Part shown: piece after piece, positions 1 to 7,980 of the stretch | Position numbering within the stretch: position 1 is the stretch's first letter | How the letters are laid out: each line of letters starts with the position of its first letter | Origin: Acholeplasmataceae bacterium | GTDB lineage: Bacteria > Bacillota_I > Bacilli_A > Acholeplasmatales > Acholeplasmataceae | Assembly: GCA_003518475.1 (NCBI GenBank) | Contig: DOYO01000048.1 | Location: forward strand, 1-14,295 | Reading direction: 5' to 3' | DNA: 14,295 bases | The notes under the pieces: generated by a model | The model's input: the letters and a program-made list of their open reading frames with translations, nothing else | Database searches by the model: none | Told to the model about the DNA's origin: nothing | Translations under genes and position numbers: made by a program

Positions 1-473
1 GCAGCGGTCGTTGAAGAAAGTGAAACAATTCTAGTCTTTAAAAACATCACCAGGAAAATCAAGAGAACGATGACAGCGACCAAGGGTTCGATTGCGAAAA
101 TCATGCCTGCGGAGGTTGCTACTGCCTTACCGCCTTTGAAATTGATGTAAATAGGAAAAACATGACCTAAAACTCCAACCATGCCGTAAATGCTTGAAAT
201 ATTGATCTGACGTTCACCAATCAGATAAAGACTGGTATCACCGATTAAGAAAACAAGCAAAATAACCAACGCGCCTTTCAGCATGTCGAACACGAAAGCG
301 AAAATTCCATATTTAAAGCCTAAAACGCGGATTGCGTTGGTAGCTCCTGTATTTTTAGATCCAAACTGTCTGATGTCAATATTCTTAAAAACCTTGCCGA
401 TGATTAATCCGCTTGGGATCGATCCAAGAAAATATGAGAGAAGCATCAGTAATCCAATCCATAAATAAGTCAT
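1..473 (-). CDS. plsY: Glycerol-3-phosphate acyltransferase PlsY (partial, C-terminus outside the window)
   Basis: This integral membrane enzyme transfers the acyl group of acyl-phosphate to glycerol-3-phosphate, making lysophosphatidic acid, the first step of phospholipid synthesis in bacteria that use the PlsX/PlsY route. The reverse strand reads from an ATG at 473 for 157 codons and then runs off the window. Family motifs are visible: GSIPSGLIIGK near residues 17-27, FGSKNTGATNA near 37-47, and GHVFPIYINFKGGKAVATS around residue 100, which match the conserved loops of PlsY. Hydrophobic helices alternate between them, ending in the typical TRIVSLSS stretch. Full-length PlsY is about 200 residues, so roughly 40 are missing. 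A GGGGTGAT ribosome site lies just before the start. The arrangement divergent from parE is the same as in Bacillus subtilis. Confidence 0.93.
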   Translation of the reverse strand, partial: MTYLWIGLLMLLSYFLGSIPSGLIIGKVFKNIDIRQFGSKNTGATNAIRVLGFKYGIFAFVFDMLKGALVILLVFLIGDTSLYLIGERQINISSIYGMVGVLGHVFPIYINFKGGKAVATSAGMIFAIEPLVAVIVLLIFLVMFLKTRIVSLSSTTA

Positions 474-495
474 CTAATCACCCCACTATCTATAC

Positions 496-523
496 ATTAT
501 ATCACGAGTTATTTGAATGTCAA
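496..523 (-). promoter_or_regulatory. Sigma-A promoter of plsY
   Basis: On the minus strand there is a TTGACA -35 box (518-523), a 16-base spacer and a TATAAT -10 box (496-501) preceded by TGA, giving an extended -10. It lies about 23 bases ahead of the plsY start and points away from parE. Both hexamers match the consensus exactly. Confidence 0.8.
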
Positions 524-549
524 ATCATAAAAGAAAACATAATCAAACG

Positions 550-578
550 TTGCACATGACTATGTTTTTTGGTATAAT
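550..578 (+). promoter_or_regulatory. Sigma-A promoter of the parE operon
   Basis: TTGCAC (550-555) is followed after exactly 17 bases by TATAAT (573-578), with TGG directly before the -10, an extended -10 promoter. The expected transcript start is near 585, giving a leader of only about 22 bases before the parE start. No other obvious promoter occurs before the terminator at 7891, so it probably drives all four genes. Confidence 0.8.
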
Positions 579-606
579 ATAGTCATAAAAATAAGTTGGT
601 GATGAT

Positions 607-2568
607 GTGAATAATACAAATAAAATTTACGATGAAAAATCGATTCAGATACTTGAAGGTCTTGAGGCAGTCAGGAAAAGACCAGGGATGTATATCGGAT
701 CGACAGATGGCAGGGGACTGCATCATCTCGTATGGGAAATCGTCGATAACGCAATCGATGAAGCACTCTCGGGATATGGCAGTGAAATCACCCTGATAAT
801 TAAAGCGGATAACAGTATTGAGGTTTCTGATAACGGTCGAGGAATGCCCTATAAAATGCATTCATCTGGACGTCCGACAACAGAAATCATTTTTACTGTC
901 TTGCATGCCGGTGGCAAGTTCTCGGATGACAGTGGATACAAAGTATCCGGCGGTCTCCATGGAGTAGGTTCCTCTGTCGTCAACGCGCTTTCACAATTCC
1001 TAGAAGTTACGATTTATAGAGATAATGGCATCTGGCGTCAACGGTTCACCGAGGGTGGAGCGAAAATTGGAAAGATTGAACGAATCGGAGATACCAAAAA
1101 GACTGGGACAACCGTCTGGTTCAAACCAGATCCAAAAATATTCTCAACGACTCTTTTTCAGTATGATGTCATCCTGGAAAGACTCAGAGAAGCTGCTTTT
1201 TTAATCAAAGGTCTAAAAATGAATTTGATTGACCAAAGAAACAATCAGAAGGAAAGCTTTAAATACGACGAAGGCATCAAAGCCTATATCGAGCTCTTAA
1301 ATAAAGATAAAAATCCAGTGCATGACACCTACTTGATCGCAGCTCCCTATTATGTGGGTGAAAAGAAGAAAAAAGCGATTGAAATCGAAATCGCATTCCA
1401 GTTTACCGAAAGCTATACCGAAAACATTTTATCCTTTGTCAATAACGTCAGAACCAAGGATGGAGGAACCCATGAAATCGGGTTCAAATCAGCACTGACA
1501 CGCGCATTGAATGATTATGCGAGAAAATACAATCTGCTCAAAGAAAAAGATGGAAATCTTGATGGTTCAGACATCAGAGAAGGCTTGACAGCCGTTCTTT
1601 CTTTACGCATCCCTGAAGATGTCTTGGAATTCGAAGGACAGACCAAGGGCAGACTTGGAACTCCGGAAGCTAGAAATGCGACGGATACGGTCGTTTATGA
1701 GAATGTTACAACCATCCTTGAAGAAAATAAAACAATCGCTGGCTTGCTGATCAACCGCGCTCTATCCTCACAAAGAGCCAGGGAAGCTGCAAGAAAAGCG
1801 AGAGATGAAGCGAGAAACGGAAAATCCAAACAAAAGAAAGAAATGACTCTGAGCGGGAAATTAACTCCGGCTCAAGGCAAAGATAAAACAATCAATGAGC
1901 TTTTCTTAGTCGAAGGCGACTCTGCGGGCGGGTCCGCAAAACAAGGTAGAAATAGAAGATTCCAAGCCATTCTTCCTCTACGCGGAAAAGTAATCAACAC
2001 CGAACGCACAGCAATCGATCTTATCTTGAAGAATGAAGAAATCGCGACCGTCATCTACACCATCGGTGCAGATTTAGGCGTCGATTTCGAACTCAAGAAA
2101 TGCAACTACAACAAAGTCATCATCATGACCGATGCCGATACGGATGGAGCACATATCCAAATACTGCTTTTAACTTTCTTCTTCAGGTATATGAGACCTC
2201 TGATTGAGGATGGAAGGCTTTATCTCGCTCAACCGCCTCTTTATAAGCTGACACGTAAAAAAGGCAAGAAAGAGGAAATTACATATGCTTGGAGCGATGA
2301 ACAGCTCAAAGCGGCGATTGATGATACGCCATATAACATCCAACGCTATAAAGGTCTAGGTGAAATGAACGCGACTCAGCTTTGGGAAACCACGATGAAT
2401 CCGGAAACTAGATCCTTGATCCAAGTTAAAATTGATGACATGAGCGCATCTGACAAACGCATCTCCGTTTTAATGGGAGACGATGTTTTGCCACGCCGTT
2501 TATGGATTGAAGAAAATGTTGATTTTGAAATTTCAGATGATTTTGAACTTCAGAAAGAGGTGGAATGA
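607..2568 (+). CDS. parE: DNA topoisomerase IV subunit B (ParE)
   Basis: ATPase subunit of topoisomerase IV, the type IIA enzyme that unlinks daughter chromosomes. The 653-residue protein shows the GHKL ATPase motifs: catalytic E44 and N48 in EIVDNAIDEA, DNGRG at 75-79, and GGLHGVG at 115-121 with the ATP-lid Tyr at 111. It also has the QTKGRLGTPEA strap. The TOPRIM domain has E436 in EGDSAGGSA and the metal-binding D509, D511 and D513 in MTDADTDGAH. ParE is favoured over GyrB by LPLRGKVINTE, by GAHIQILLLTFFFRYMRPL, by the adjacent parC and by the plsY neighbour. The start is GTG at 607: the ATGs at 602 and 605 are out of frame or hit a stop, and GGTGAT (598-603) supplies the ribosome site. 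Length is normal. It overlaps the start of parC. Confidence 0.95.
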   Translation: MNNTNKIYDEKSIQILEGLEAVRKRPGMYIGSTDGRGLHHLVWEIVDNAIDEALSGYGSEITLIIKADNSIEVSDNGRGMPYKMHSSGRPTTEIIFTVLHAGGKFSDDSGYKVSGGLHGVGSSVVNALSQFLEVTIYRDNGIWRQRFTEGGAKIGKIERIGDTKKTGTTVWFKPDPKIFSTTLFQYDVILERLREAAFLIKGLKMNLIDQRNNQKESFKYDEGIKAYIELLNKDKNPVHDTYLIAAPYYVGEKKKKAIEIEIAFQFTESYTENILSFVNNVRTKDGGTHEIGFKSALTRALNDYARKYNLLKEKDGNLDGSDIREGLTAVLSLRIPEDVLEFEGQTKGRLGTPEARNATDTVVYENVTTILEENKTIAGLLINRALSSQRAREAARKARDEARNGKSKQKKEMTLSGKLTPAQGKDKTINELFLVEGDSAGGSAKQGRNRRFQAILPLRGKVINTERTAIDLILKNEEIATVIYTIGADLGVDFELKKCNYNKVIIMTDADTDGAHIQILLLTFFFRYMRPLIEDGRLYLAQPPLYKLTRKKGKKEEITYAWSDEQLKAAIDDTPYNIQRYKGLGEMNATQLWETTMNPETRSLIQVKIDDMSASDKRISVLMGDDVLPRRLWIEENVDFEISDDFELQKEVE

Positions 2569-5159
2569 TGGCAATCGGCGATAAGTTAGACAAGTTTATA
2601 GAAAAAGTCATTGAATCCAACCTTGAAGATATCGTTTCTGAACGCTTTGCGCGTTATTCAAAATACATCATTCAAGATCGCGCGCTTCCTGATGCGAGAG
2701 ACGGCCTTAAGCCTGTTCAGCGCCGTATTCTATACGCGATGCAGCAGATGGGCATGCTCCATAACAAACCTTATAAGAAATCAGCGAGAATCGCTGGAGA
2801 AGTCATGGGGAAATATCACCCTCATGGTGATTCCTCCATTTATGAAGCAATGGTTCGTTTAAGCCAAGACTTTAAAATGAGAGTGCCTTTGATCGATATG
2901 CATGGAAATAACGGTTCGATCGATGGCGACTCCGCAGCAGCGATGCGTTATACGGAAGCAAGATTATCTTTAGCTTCTGAATATTTACTCGGAGATATTG
3001 ATAAAAGAACCGTACCGTTCGTTCCTAACTTCGATGATGAAGAAATGGAACCAGTCGTATTACCAGCCAAATTTCCGAATTTGCTCGTCAATGGAGCAAC
3101 AGGCATCAGCGCCGGATACGCAACCAAAATACCTCCCCATAACCTAAAGGAAGTGGTGGATGCCACCATCGCCTATCTGGATAATGAGAATATTACCGCT
3201 TTAGAACTTTCTAAAATCATCAAAGGTCCGGACTTCCCGACCGGAGGCATCGTTCAAGGCCATAACGGCATTATCTCAGCGTTAGAGACTGGAGCAGGAA
3301 AGGTTGTCATCCGTGCGAAGACATTCATTGAAGAAATGTCAAAGAGTCAAGACAGGATCATCATCTCCGAAATTCCGTTTGAAGTGAATAAAGCCGAGCT
3401 TGTCAAGTCTATTGACATGCTCCGTATCGATAAGAAGATTGATGATATTCTTGAAATTAGGGATGAATCCGACCGTGAAGGATTAAGAATCGCGATTGAT
3501 TTGAAAAAGGGTGCGGATGCACAGTTTTTATTGAACTATTTATTCAAATCTACGGATTTGCAGGTCGCATACAGCTACAACATGGTGGCTATTTTAAACC
3601 ATCGTCCAGTTTTAGTCGGTATCGTTCCCATTTTGAAGGCGTATGTCAACCATCAAAAGGATGTTATCACTAACCGTTCCAATTTCGAATTATCTAAGGC
3701 AACCAAGCGCCAGCATATCGTTTCAGGCTTGATCAAGATGGTTTCAGTCGTTGATGAGATTGTCAAGATCATCCGCGCTTCGCAGAACAAGGCGAATGCG
3801 AAAGAGAATATCATGAAGGCATTTGACTTTACCGATTTGCAAGCTGAAGCGATTGTGACTTTGCAGTTATACCGTTTGTCCAACACCGATATTTTAGCGC
3901 TCGAGCAGGAAAGCAAGGGCTTGACAGATCGAATTAAAGAGCTTGAACAGATTTTATCTTCTGAAACTGTGCTTAGAAAAGTGATTAAGAAGGAACTGAC
4001 GGAAGCAGCGTTGGTTTTGGCTGAACCCAGAAAATCTGAGATTGAAGCTGAAATTGAAAATATCAAGATTGACCATAAGGAACTTATTTCTGAAGAAAAG
4101 GTGATGATCGGCATCACCAAGGAAGGCTATATCAAGCGGGCATCGTTAAGAAGCTATCAAGCTTCTGAAAAAGCTGGACTGAAAGCTGATGACACCTTGA
4201 TTTTCGAAAAGGAAATCAATACCTTGGATACGCTGCTTATTTTCACCAATGTCGGGAATTATATCTTCCTTCCAGTCTATAAGATTGATGAGCAAAAATG
4301 GAAGGATTTAGGTGTATATATCAACAACATCACGCCAGTTGAGAAGAATGAACGGATCTTGAAAGTCATTGACGTTCAAAGCTTCCAATCAGGCGATACC
4401 CTGCTCTTAGCAACTGCGCAAGGCATGATGAAACAAGCCAAGTTGACTGATTTTGAAGTATCCAGATACAATAAGTCGATCAAGGCGATGAAACTATCAG
4501 ATCATGATGAGCTCGTCCATGTTGACATGGGTGAACGTAAAAACATCCTTGCCATCTCCAAGAAGGGTTACGCCCTTCGTTTCAGAACCGATGAACTTCC
4601 TTTATACGGCCTCCAGGCTGGCGGAGTCAAGAGCATGAGCTTGTCCGAGGATGATGAAGTCGCATCTGCGCTTTATGTCAACCCAGGCGACGATTTCATT
4701 ATTTTAACCAACAGAGGGCATGTCATCAAGGATGTTGTTGAAGAACTGCCCATCTACAATAGAAACAGAAGAGGCATATTAATCGTTGACCATCAAAAAG
4801 CCAATCCGCATCTCGCAGTATCCGCTCAACGCTTATCGAAGGCTCAACAAAAAGAAAATGTCAAGGTTTTGATCATCACTGAAAAGGGATCACTCACAAC
4901 AACAGCATCAGAACTCAAATATTCAGGTAACAAGTTCGGCAAGAAAATGTTTGACGAAGAAGCTATCGGAAAAGGTTATTCCATCCAGATTTTCAACGCG
5001 GTTGAAGAAGAAACAGAAGACAAAGTTGAGAAAGTCAGCAAAAAGAAAATCATCAAACCTGCTGAAACCGTGGATATCTTGAAAGAGGAAGTCGTCACGC
5101 AAGACAATAAAAAAATACATCTGAACAGATTCGATCTGTTCGATGAAGATGAAGAATAA
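2568..5159 (+). CDS. parC: DNA topoisomerase IV subunit A (ParC)
   Basis: DNA-cleaving subunit that pairs with ParE. Two tandem ATGs (2565 and 2568) are possible. The second is preferred because GAGGTG (2557-2562) then sits 5 bases away instead of 2; the ATG at 2565 would add one Met (864 residues). With the 863-residue form, the catalytic Tyr is Y128 in AAMRYTEARLS. The quinolone-determining loop HPHGDSSIYEAM carries wild-type Ser and Glu, so no classical resistance change is seen. ParC rather than GyrA is indicated by GNNGSIDGDSAAAMRYTEA, by WKDLGVYINNI in the C-terminal propeller, and by the lack of a QRRGGKG GyrA box in the first propeller blade. The tail after about residue 810 is rich in Lys and Glu and probably disordered. 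It is translationally coupled to parE by overlap. Confidence 0.95.
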   Translation: MAIGDKLDKFIEKVIESNLEDIVSERFARYSKYIIQDRALPDARDGLKPVQRRILYAMQQMGMLHNKPYKKSARIAGEVMGKYHPHGDSSIYEAMVRLSQDFKMRVPLIDMHGNNGSIDGDSAAAMRYTEARLSLASEYLLGDIDKRTVPFVPNFDDEEMEPVVLPAKFPNLLVNGATGISAGYATKIPPHNLKEVVDATIAYLDNENITALELSKIIKGPDFPTGGIVQGHNGIISALETGAGKVVIRAKTFIEEMSKSQDRIIISEIPFEVNKAELVKSIDMLRIDKKIDDILEIRDESDREGLRIAIDLKKGADAQFLLNYLFKSTDLQVAYSYNMVAILNHRPVLVGIVPILKAYVNHQKDVITNRSNFELSKATKRQHIVSGLIKMVSVVDEIVKIIRASQNKANAKENIMKAFDFTDLQAEAIVTLQLYRLSNTDILALEQESKGLTDRIKELEQILSSETVLRKVIKKELTEAALVLAEPRKSEIEAEIENIKIDHKELISEEKVMIGITKEGYIKRASLRSYQASEKAGLKADDTLIFEKEINTLDTLLIFTNVGNYIFLPVYKIDEQKWKDLGVYINNITPVEKNERILKVIDVQSFQSGDTLLLATAQGMMKQAKLTDFEVSRYNKSIKAMKLSDHDELVHVDMGERKNILAISKKGYALRFRTDELPLYGLQAGGVKSMSLSEDDEVASALYVNPGDDFIILTNRGHVIKDVVEELPIYNRNRRGILIVDHQKANPHLAVSAQRLSKAQQKENVKVLIITEKGSLTTTASELKYSGNKFGKKMFDEEAIGKGYSIQIFNAVEEETEDKVEKVSKKKIIKPAETVDILKEEVVTQDNKKIHLNRFDLFDEDEE

Positions 5160-5174
5160 AAGAGGAGAATACGT

Positions 5175-6815
5175 ATGAAAATCAACATCGGAGGAACCCC
5201 CTATACCTACGATCGTCCTGTTGTATTAAAAGATATCGCAACAGAATTAAAAGTAAGTGACGTTTTGGCAGCAACCGTCAACGGGAGATTAAGAGAATTA
5301 AGTTTTATATTGACAAAGGATGCTGAAGTCAGCTTTTTAAAGTATGACAACGGAGACGCAATCCGGATTTATGAATCCACATTGCGCTATGTCATCGCGA
5401 TGGCCATCAAAAATCTATACCCGAATGCTAAAGTCAAATTCAACTATAGCATTTCAAGATCGATTTTAGCAGTTTTAGAGCATTTCGAAGGTGCGGTTGA
5501 CGCCAAGCTTGTAGAAAAAATCAAAGCTGAAGTCAACCAGCTGATCAAGAAAGATTTATTGATTGAAAGAAAGCGTGTTTCTGTCGGAGAAGCTACCAAG
5601 CTCTATACGGAACTCGATATGCCGGACAAGGTTTCCATCCTTGAATACAGGGAGGAAGACTATGTCAATTTATATGAATGCGACGGGTACATCAACTATA
5701 TGTTCGGGTATATGCTGCCATCGACAGGATACTTGAAAAACTATGTTTTATTTCCTTACCATCCAGGCTTTTTAATCCAATATCCAAGAGCTGAAATCAA
5801 TGGTCAAATTCCTAAATTCGTTGATGAGCCAACCTTCGGAATGGCGCTTAAGGAAGCGGCGAAGTGGGGCAAGGTCATCCAAGGAAACACCATTCCTAAA
5901 ATCAATGAATATGCGAAGGATCACCAGTCTGCAGTTGACTTCGTGAACATGTGTGAAACCAAGCATATGCATATGTTGAACGAGCTTGGAACATTGATTC
6001 AAACCAACATTGAAAACATCAGACTGATTGCGATTGCAGGTCCTTCGTCATCAGGGAAAACAACATTTTCCAATAGACTCAGAATTGAACTGATGACCAG
6101 AGGCATAAAGCCTGTGATGATCTCGATTGATGACTACTATTTAGGCAAGCATCTCGCTCCGAAGAATCCCGATCAATCACCAGATTTAGAACATGTTGAT
6201 GCACTCGATGTAGAATTGTTCAACCATGATATGCTCGCCCTCATTCAAGGACAGGATATTGTATTGCCAAAATTCAATTTCAAGACCGGTTTACGAGAAA
6301 AAGGCAAAGTGATTCATCTCAATTCGGACACGCCGATCATCATAGAAGGCATCCATGCATTGAATGAGAAATTGACATCAAGCATTCCTAAGCATCAAAA
6401 ATTCAATATCTATATCGCACCTCAAACCCAGCTTCATATCGATAACCATAATCCAATTTCCATTACGGAACTAAGACTTCTGAGAAGAATCGTCAGAGAT
6501 CAGAAATATAGAAATTCATCTGCAATCGATACCATGGACATGTGGGCATCCGTCAGACGTGGAGAATTCCTATGGATTTACCCTTTCCAAAAGGAAGCTA
6601 ATTACGTTTTTAACTCAGAACTTACCTATGAATTCGCAGTCTTGAAGAAACATGCTGTTGCACAGCTGATGGCGATTCCAACAGATAACAGACACTTCAT
6701 CACCGCAAACCGTTTGCTCAAATTTTTGAAATATTTCAATGATATCGATGATGAAATCGTGCCATGCAATTCATTATTAAGAGAATTCATCGGCGGTTCA
6801 AGCTTTAATCACTAA
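5175..6815 (+). CDS. Uridine kinase-family nucleoside kinase fused to a TGS/ThrRS-editing-like N-terminus
   Basis: 546 residues in three parts. Residues 1-63 are a TGS domain. Residues 64 to about 210 resemble the second (editing) domain of threonyl-tRNA synthetase, seen in AMAIKNLYP and LPSTGYLKNY. From about 280 there is a P-loop kinase of the uridine kinase/phosphoribulokinase type: Walker A GPSSSGKTT from 289, SIDDYY with D319/D320 as the likely base, EGIHALN, and the lid segment RRIVRDQKYRN. The likely activity is phosphorylation of a nucleoside with ATP or GTP; the substrate is not readable from sequence. By alignment all four E. coli ThrRS editing-site residues (H73, H77, C182, H186) are replaced here (S68, Y72, M176, M180), so tRNA editing is not expected. 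AGAGGAGA precedes the ATG. It starts 15 bases after parC. Related fusions are annotated as nucleoside kinases in other Bacillota. Confidence 0.85.
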   Translation: MKINIGGTPYTYDRPVVLKDIATELKVSDVLAATVNGRLRELSFILTKDAEVSFLKYDNGDAIRIYESTLRYVIAMAIKNLYPNAKVKFNYSISRSILAVLEHFEGAVDAKLVEKIKAEVNQLIKKDLLIERKRVSVGEATKLYTELDMPDKVSILEYREEDYVNLYECDGYINYMFGYMLPSTGYLKNYVLFPYHPGFLIQYPRAEINGQIPKFVDEPTFGMALKEAAKWGKVIQGNTIPKINEYAKDHQSAVDFVNMCETKHMHMLNELGTLIQTNIENIRLIAIAGPSSSGKTTFSNRLRIELMTRGIKPVMISIDDYYLGKHLAPKNPDQSPDLEHVDALDVELFNHDMLALIQGQDIVLPKFNFKTGLREKGKVIHLNSDTPIIIEGIHALNEKLTSSIPKHQKFNIYIAPQTQLHIDNHNPISITELRLLRRIVRDQKYRNSSAIDTMDMWASVRRGEFLWIYPFQKEANYVFNSELTYEFAVLKKHAVAQLMAIPTDNRHFITANRLLKFLKYFNDIDDEIVPCNSLLREFIGGSSFNH

Positions 6816-6839
6816 AAAAACATGTAAAGGTGGAATGAC

Positions 6840-7892
6840 ATGAAGGCATTAGCAAACATGGAGCGCATCCAAATCTCAAACGAGGTCATGCTGTTACTCT
6901 TATCTCTTTATGAATCCAAGGGTAAATCTTTTTATTACGATGATTTATTCAACCGGGATTTATATGCGTTTGAGAAAAAAACCATGGAAAACAATCTAGT
7001 TTCGCTTGCTCACCTTCTGGATTTGAAGATGACGGATGCGAGAATCAAGCTTTTCGCCAAAAAGCCCATGGCTGCAAGAACCAAGGACGAGTTTTTACTC
7101 TCCAATTTGAAGACAGCTCTCACCCAGTTGCACAAGGGTCCAGAAAACTTTGAGCTTTTGGTCAACGAAGTGGGAAACCTGATCAAACTCTTATCAAAAA
7201 ATACAGATTCAATCAGTTTCAATACTTATGAAAAACAAGAAGAAGGCGTTTTAAAGCTTAAGAAAGCATCTAAAAAGGATGATCTTGAAAAGCTGATTCA
7301 ACTATTTGAAAAAAACTTAAGATCCAAGAAGCATGAATTAACGCAACTGATCGCCAATTTCTATGTTGATTTTTTAAACATGGATATCTTATCCAAGCAT
7401 AACGACTTAGTTGCATTAATTCTTTTATATGCGCTTTTAGCAAGAGATTTCAATGTTTTCAAATATGTAAGTTTCTTCAAATACTTCCTGAAGGATAAGG
7501 ATGGGTGGAAGAGCGGAATCATCACAGCAACCTATTATTGGTCGTCTGGGTTCGCACAAACCGATATGCTTTCCAGAATGTTGGTCAATCTGATGATCAA
7601 AGCATATGAAGAAGTTGACGAAATGGCGCATGAATATGTTTTCGAACGTGAACTGAACAAGTCAAACAACATTGAAAACAGCATTTTGAAATTAGAAGAG
7701 ATTTTCACAAAAGAAGAAATCAGAAAAAGACATCCAAACGTCTCTGATGCCACCATCGACCGCACACTGAAGCGGTTGAAGGATGAAGACAAGATTCGTC
7801 CCCTGGGCAAAGGCAGAAGCTCGAAATGGCAGCGCATCATCTCTGGAACGAAGAAATACGGCATGGAGCAACTCACACTATTCAACGATTAG
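6840..7892 (+). CDS. Degenerate Fic-fold protein with C-terminal winged helix and clamp-type tail (function unknown)
   Basis: I do not recognise this 350-residue protein as a named family. It is soluble and mostly helical. Residues about 100-260 follow the order of a Fic domain: the ELLVNEVGNLI helix, a helix before the motif (IANFYVDFLN, compare LMHYQFEYI of Fic proteins), then FNVFKYVSFFKYFLKDKDGW, matching the post-motif Fic segment. The catalytic HPFxDGNGR position reads MDILSKHND (181-189), so AMP transfer is not expected. Residues 284-333 form a winged-helix-like segment (VSDATIDRTLKRLKDEDKIR, then the wing GKGRSSKW), as at the C-terminus of many Fic proteins. The protein ends in QLTLF-ND, a good match to the sliding-clamp-binding pentapeptide. 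AAAGGTGG sits 6 bases before the ATG; the gap to the kinase gene is 24 bases. The Fic assignment rests on motif order, not a search. Confidence 0.6.
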   Translation: MKALANMERIQISNEVMLLLLSLYESKGKSFYYDDLFNRDLYAFEKKTMENNLVSLAHLLDLKMTDARIKLFAKKPMAARTKDEFLLSNLKTALTQLHKGPENFELLVNEVGNLIKLLSKNTDSISFNTYEKQEEGVLKLKKASKKDDLEKLIQLFEKNLRSKKHELTQLIANFYVDFLNMDILSKHNDLVALILLYALLARDFNVFKYVSFFKYFLKDKDGWKSGIITATYYWSSGFAQTDMLSRMLVNLMIKAYEEVDEMAHEYVFERELNKSNNIENSILKLEEIFTKEEIRKRHPNVSDATIDRTLKRLKDEDKIRPLGKGRSSKWQRIISGTKKYGMEQLTLFND

Positions 7893-7909
7893 GACTTCGG
7901 TCCTTTTTT
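7891..7909 (+). terminator. Rho-independent terminator of the parE operon
   Basis: AGGAC (7891-7895), UUCG loop, GTCCT (7900-7904), then a T run to 7909. The stem begins inside the TAG stop codon of the preceding gene. The stem is short (5 bp), but the UUCG tetraloop is very stable. Confidence 0.8.
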
Positions 7910-7950
7910 GTTTAGTTTATTCGTTTTCTTAAGGTTTTAATGCAACTTGA

Positions 7951-7965
7951 TATATAATAAAAGTA
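7951..7965 (+). promoter_or_regulatory. Probable -10 region of tsf
   Basis: TATAAT at 7953-7958 (or TGA-TATATA as an extended -10) lies about 23 bases before the tsf start, downstream of the previous operon's terminator. No convincing -35 box is visible at 16-18 bases spacing. The 15-base string covering it recurs exactly ahead of the gene at 8881. Confidence 0.45.
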
Positions 7966-7980
7966 CATGTGGAGGACATC

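Noticed and set aside
3653..4120. 155-codon minus-strand open frame inside parC
   Set aside because: It lies antisense to conserved ParC coding sequence, is rich in Ser and Ile from reverse reading, and has no motif of its own.
607..5159. Assignment of the topoisomerase pair as gyrase (GyrB/GyrA)
   Set aside because: There is no QRRGGKG GyrA box in the first propeller blade, the sequence has ParC-type GNNGSIDGD and ParE-type LRGKVINTE, and the plsY neighbour supports topo IV.
7535..7885. 116-codon minus-strand frame opposite the Fic-like gene
   Set aside because: The plus-strand gene has a strong ribosome site, operon context and coherent motifs. The antisense frame has none.
7969..7980. 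GTG at 7969 as the start of tsf
   Set aside because: It would place the GGAGG ribosome site inside the gene and add four residues not seen in EF-Ts. The ATG at 7981 has ideal spacing.
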